A DNA stretch of 38,574 nucleotides, taken from contig JAOAUB010000068.1 of the NCBI GenBank assembly GCA_030157805.1, positions 1 through 38,574 on the forward strand, read 5' to 3'. The position numbers were made by a program, and so were the translations under genes. Below, piece after piece: positions 37,784-38,574 of the stretch. Source of the DNA: Legionellaceae bacterium (GTDB taxonomy: Bacteria; Pseudomonadota; Gammaproteobacteria; Legionellales; Legionellaceae). The notes under the pieces were generated by a model. It worked only from the letters and a program-made list of their open reading frames with translations. It had not been told where the DNA came from and did no database searches. The stretch's first letter is position 1. Each line of letters begins with the position of its first letter.

Positions 37784-38470
37784 ATGAATAAGCAGCCGAT
37801 CATGCCGCCTGAATTATTAGACTATTTAAATCATGTTGATAGCTGCTATCTTCGTGATTTAAAATTAATACCGTTATTTAATACCTGCGAATGGGACAAG
37901 CAGCGACAACATCATTTTGCCGCAACTTTTTATCATTTGCGGGGGCATTTTGTTGACTTTATGTGGTACATCGTCAACTTTTGTACCAATCAATCAATAA
38001 AACAAATTATTACAGAGAACCTGCTCGAAGAAATAGGTTCAAAAAATCTCCTATCTCATGAAATGCTGTATGAACAATTTACTAATGAATGTGGGGTTAA
38101 CATTCACGAGGAAATCATCAAAGAAACCCATTATTATTCCTTTGCCAAGGAATATAATAAACAACATATTCGTTGGCTTTCAGAGCATGACCTCGATGAA
38201 CAAATTGCCGCGTTCTCAGCTTATGAACGACTTGATAACTTGGATTACCCATCCCTTCTCAAATTGGTTAGCCATTTTCAGATGAGCCCTAAAGCACTGA
38301 TGTTTTTTAACGTTCATGCTCAAGTTCAACATTTTAACAACACCTTAACTGCCCTTTTACCTCTTTGGGAAAGTAGCCCTGAAAAAATAAAAACAGGCTT
38401 TAATTTTATTTACCAACATCAACTTAACATGTGGGAGCAATTATCAAACATTATTCTCCAAAATAAATAA
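37784..38470 (+). CDS. Haem-oxygenase-fold (TenA/PqqC/CADD-like) protein
   Basis: The protein has 228 residues from the ATG at 37784; a TTG 12 bases upstream would give 232. No clear Shine-Dalgarno sequence is seen. It is all-helical with no signal peptide. The segment NLLEEIGSKNLLSHEMLYEQF resembles the E-x2-G-...-H helix of iron-containing haem-oxygenase-like enzymes. A second Glu lies in AYERLDNLDYPSL and the last helix has MFFNVHAQVQHFNNT. These match the positions of the Glu-His-Glu-His-Asp-His ligands of CADD-type diiron oxidases, but the Asp appears as Gln and the last His as Asn. Possible roles include oxidation of a small molecule, or a fold reused without metal. I assign no pathway. 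Confidence 0.65.
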   Translation: MNKQPIMPPELLDYLNHVDSCYLRDLKLIPLFNTCEWDKQRQHHFAATFYHLRGHFVDFMWYIVNFCTNQSIKQIITENLLEEIGSKNLLSHEMLYEQFTNECGVNIHEEIIKETHYYSFAKEYNKQHIRWLSEHDLDEQIAAFSAYERLDNLDYPSLLKLVSHFQMSPKALMFFNVHAQVQHFNNTLTALLPLWESSPEKIKTGFNFIYQHQLNMWEQLSNIILQNK

Positions 38471-38574
38471 CATGCCTTAACCTCTAATAGCTTCTTCCTG
38501 GATATGTCACTAAAATAAATTAGAAATTCCTGATTGCCTTATATACCCGTCGCCACTGAAAGTACTGGAAATTT
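38471..38574. other. Right-hand end without a gene
   Basis: The last 104 bases are AT-rich. I see no coding region, terminator or RNA gene in them; the window ends before the next gene. Confidence 0.5.

Overview
The window is an AT-rich, densely coded bacterial chromosome segment. It fits a gammaproteobacterium of the order Legionellales, probably Legionella or a close relative. Supporting points, from family recognition by eye only, are a BarA/LetS-type hybrid kinase resembling Legionella LetS, a pyrophosphate-type phosphofructokinase, a secreted protein resembling DUF4785, a MutH of gammaproteobacterial type, and an AspRS carrying the residues of non-discriminating enzymes. No rRNA, tRNA, IS element, prophage or CRISPR array was seen.

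Layout. 1-435 holds no gene I can support. 436-798 is a secreted Gln-rich coiled-coil protein. 934-7194 (minus) is one overlapping operon: fmdB-like, DUF502, aspS, a MscK-like channel and mutH. 7351-9084 (minus) holds a secreted cupin, bioH and bioD. 9188-11178 (minus) is the ribosomal operon rpsF-rpsR-DUF2232-rplI. 11554-13574 (plus) is a DprE1/DprE2-like pair. alaS (minus) follows, with a clear intrinsic terminator. 16450-18694 (plus) is an MCE transport cluster of permease, MCE protein and lipoprotein without an ATPase gene. gltX is minus. 20331-25231 (plus) is the letS-like kinase gene, overlapped by pfp, then a CvfB-like S1 protein. lptF-lptG are minus. 27542-31671 (plus) carries a BepA-like protease, a secreted NodB deacetylase, a polyprenyl-phosphate glycosyltransferase and a YdjC/ChbG-type deacetylase. 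ligA is minus. 33851-38470 (plus) holds a secreted lipase-like protein, a DUF4785-like exported protein, rmuC, a small Cys-rich secreted protein and a haem-oxygenase-fold protein.

How they fit together. Housekeeping genes for translation, replication and repair, and biotin alternate with envelope genes. Three envelope modules stand out. The DprE1/DprE2-like pair is expected to epimerise a polyprenyl-phospho-ribose to the arabinose form, hence a D-arabinofuranose donor. The glycosyltransferase/YdjC pair resembles the Francisella FlmF2-NaxD module that makes an undecaprenyl-phosphate amino sugar for lipid A. The MCE cluster lacks an ATPase, and its permease has lost the usual coupling-helix signature. 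The last two genes, the Cys-rich repeat protein and the HDO-fold protein with altered metal ligands, are the least understood. Several genes appear to use TTG starts.
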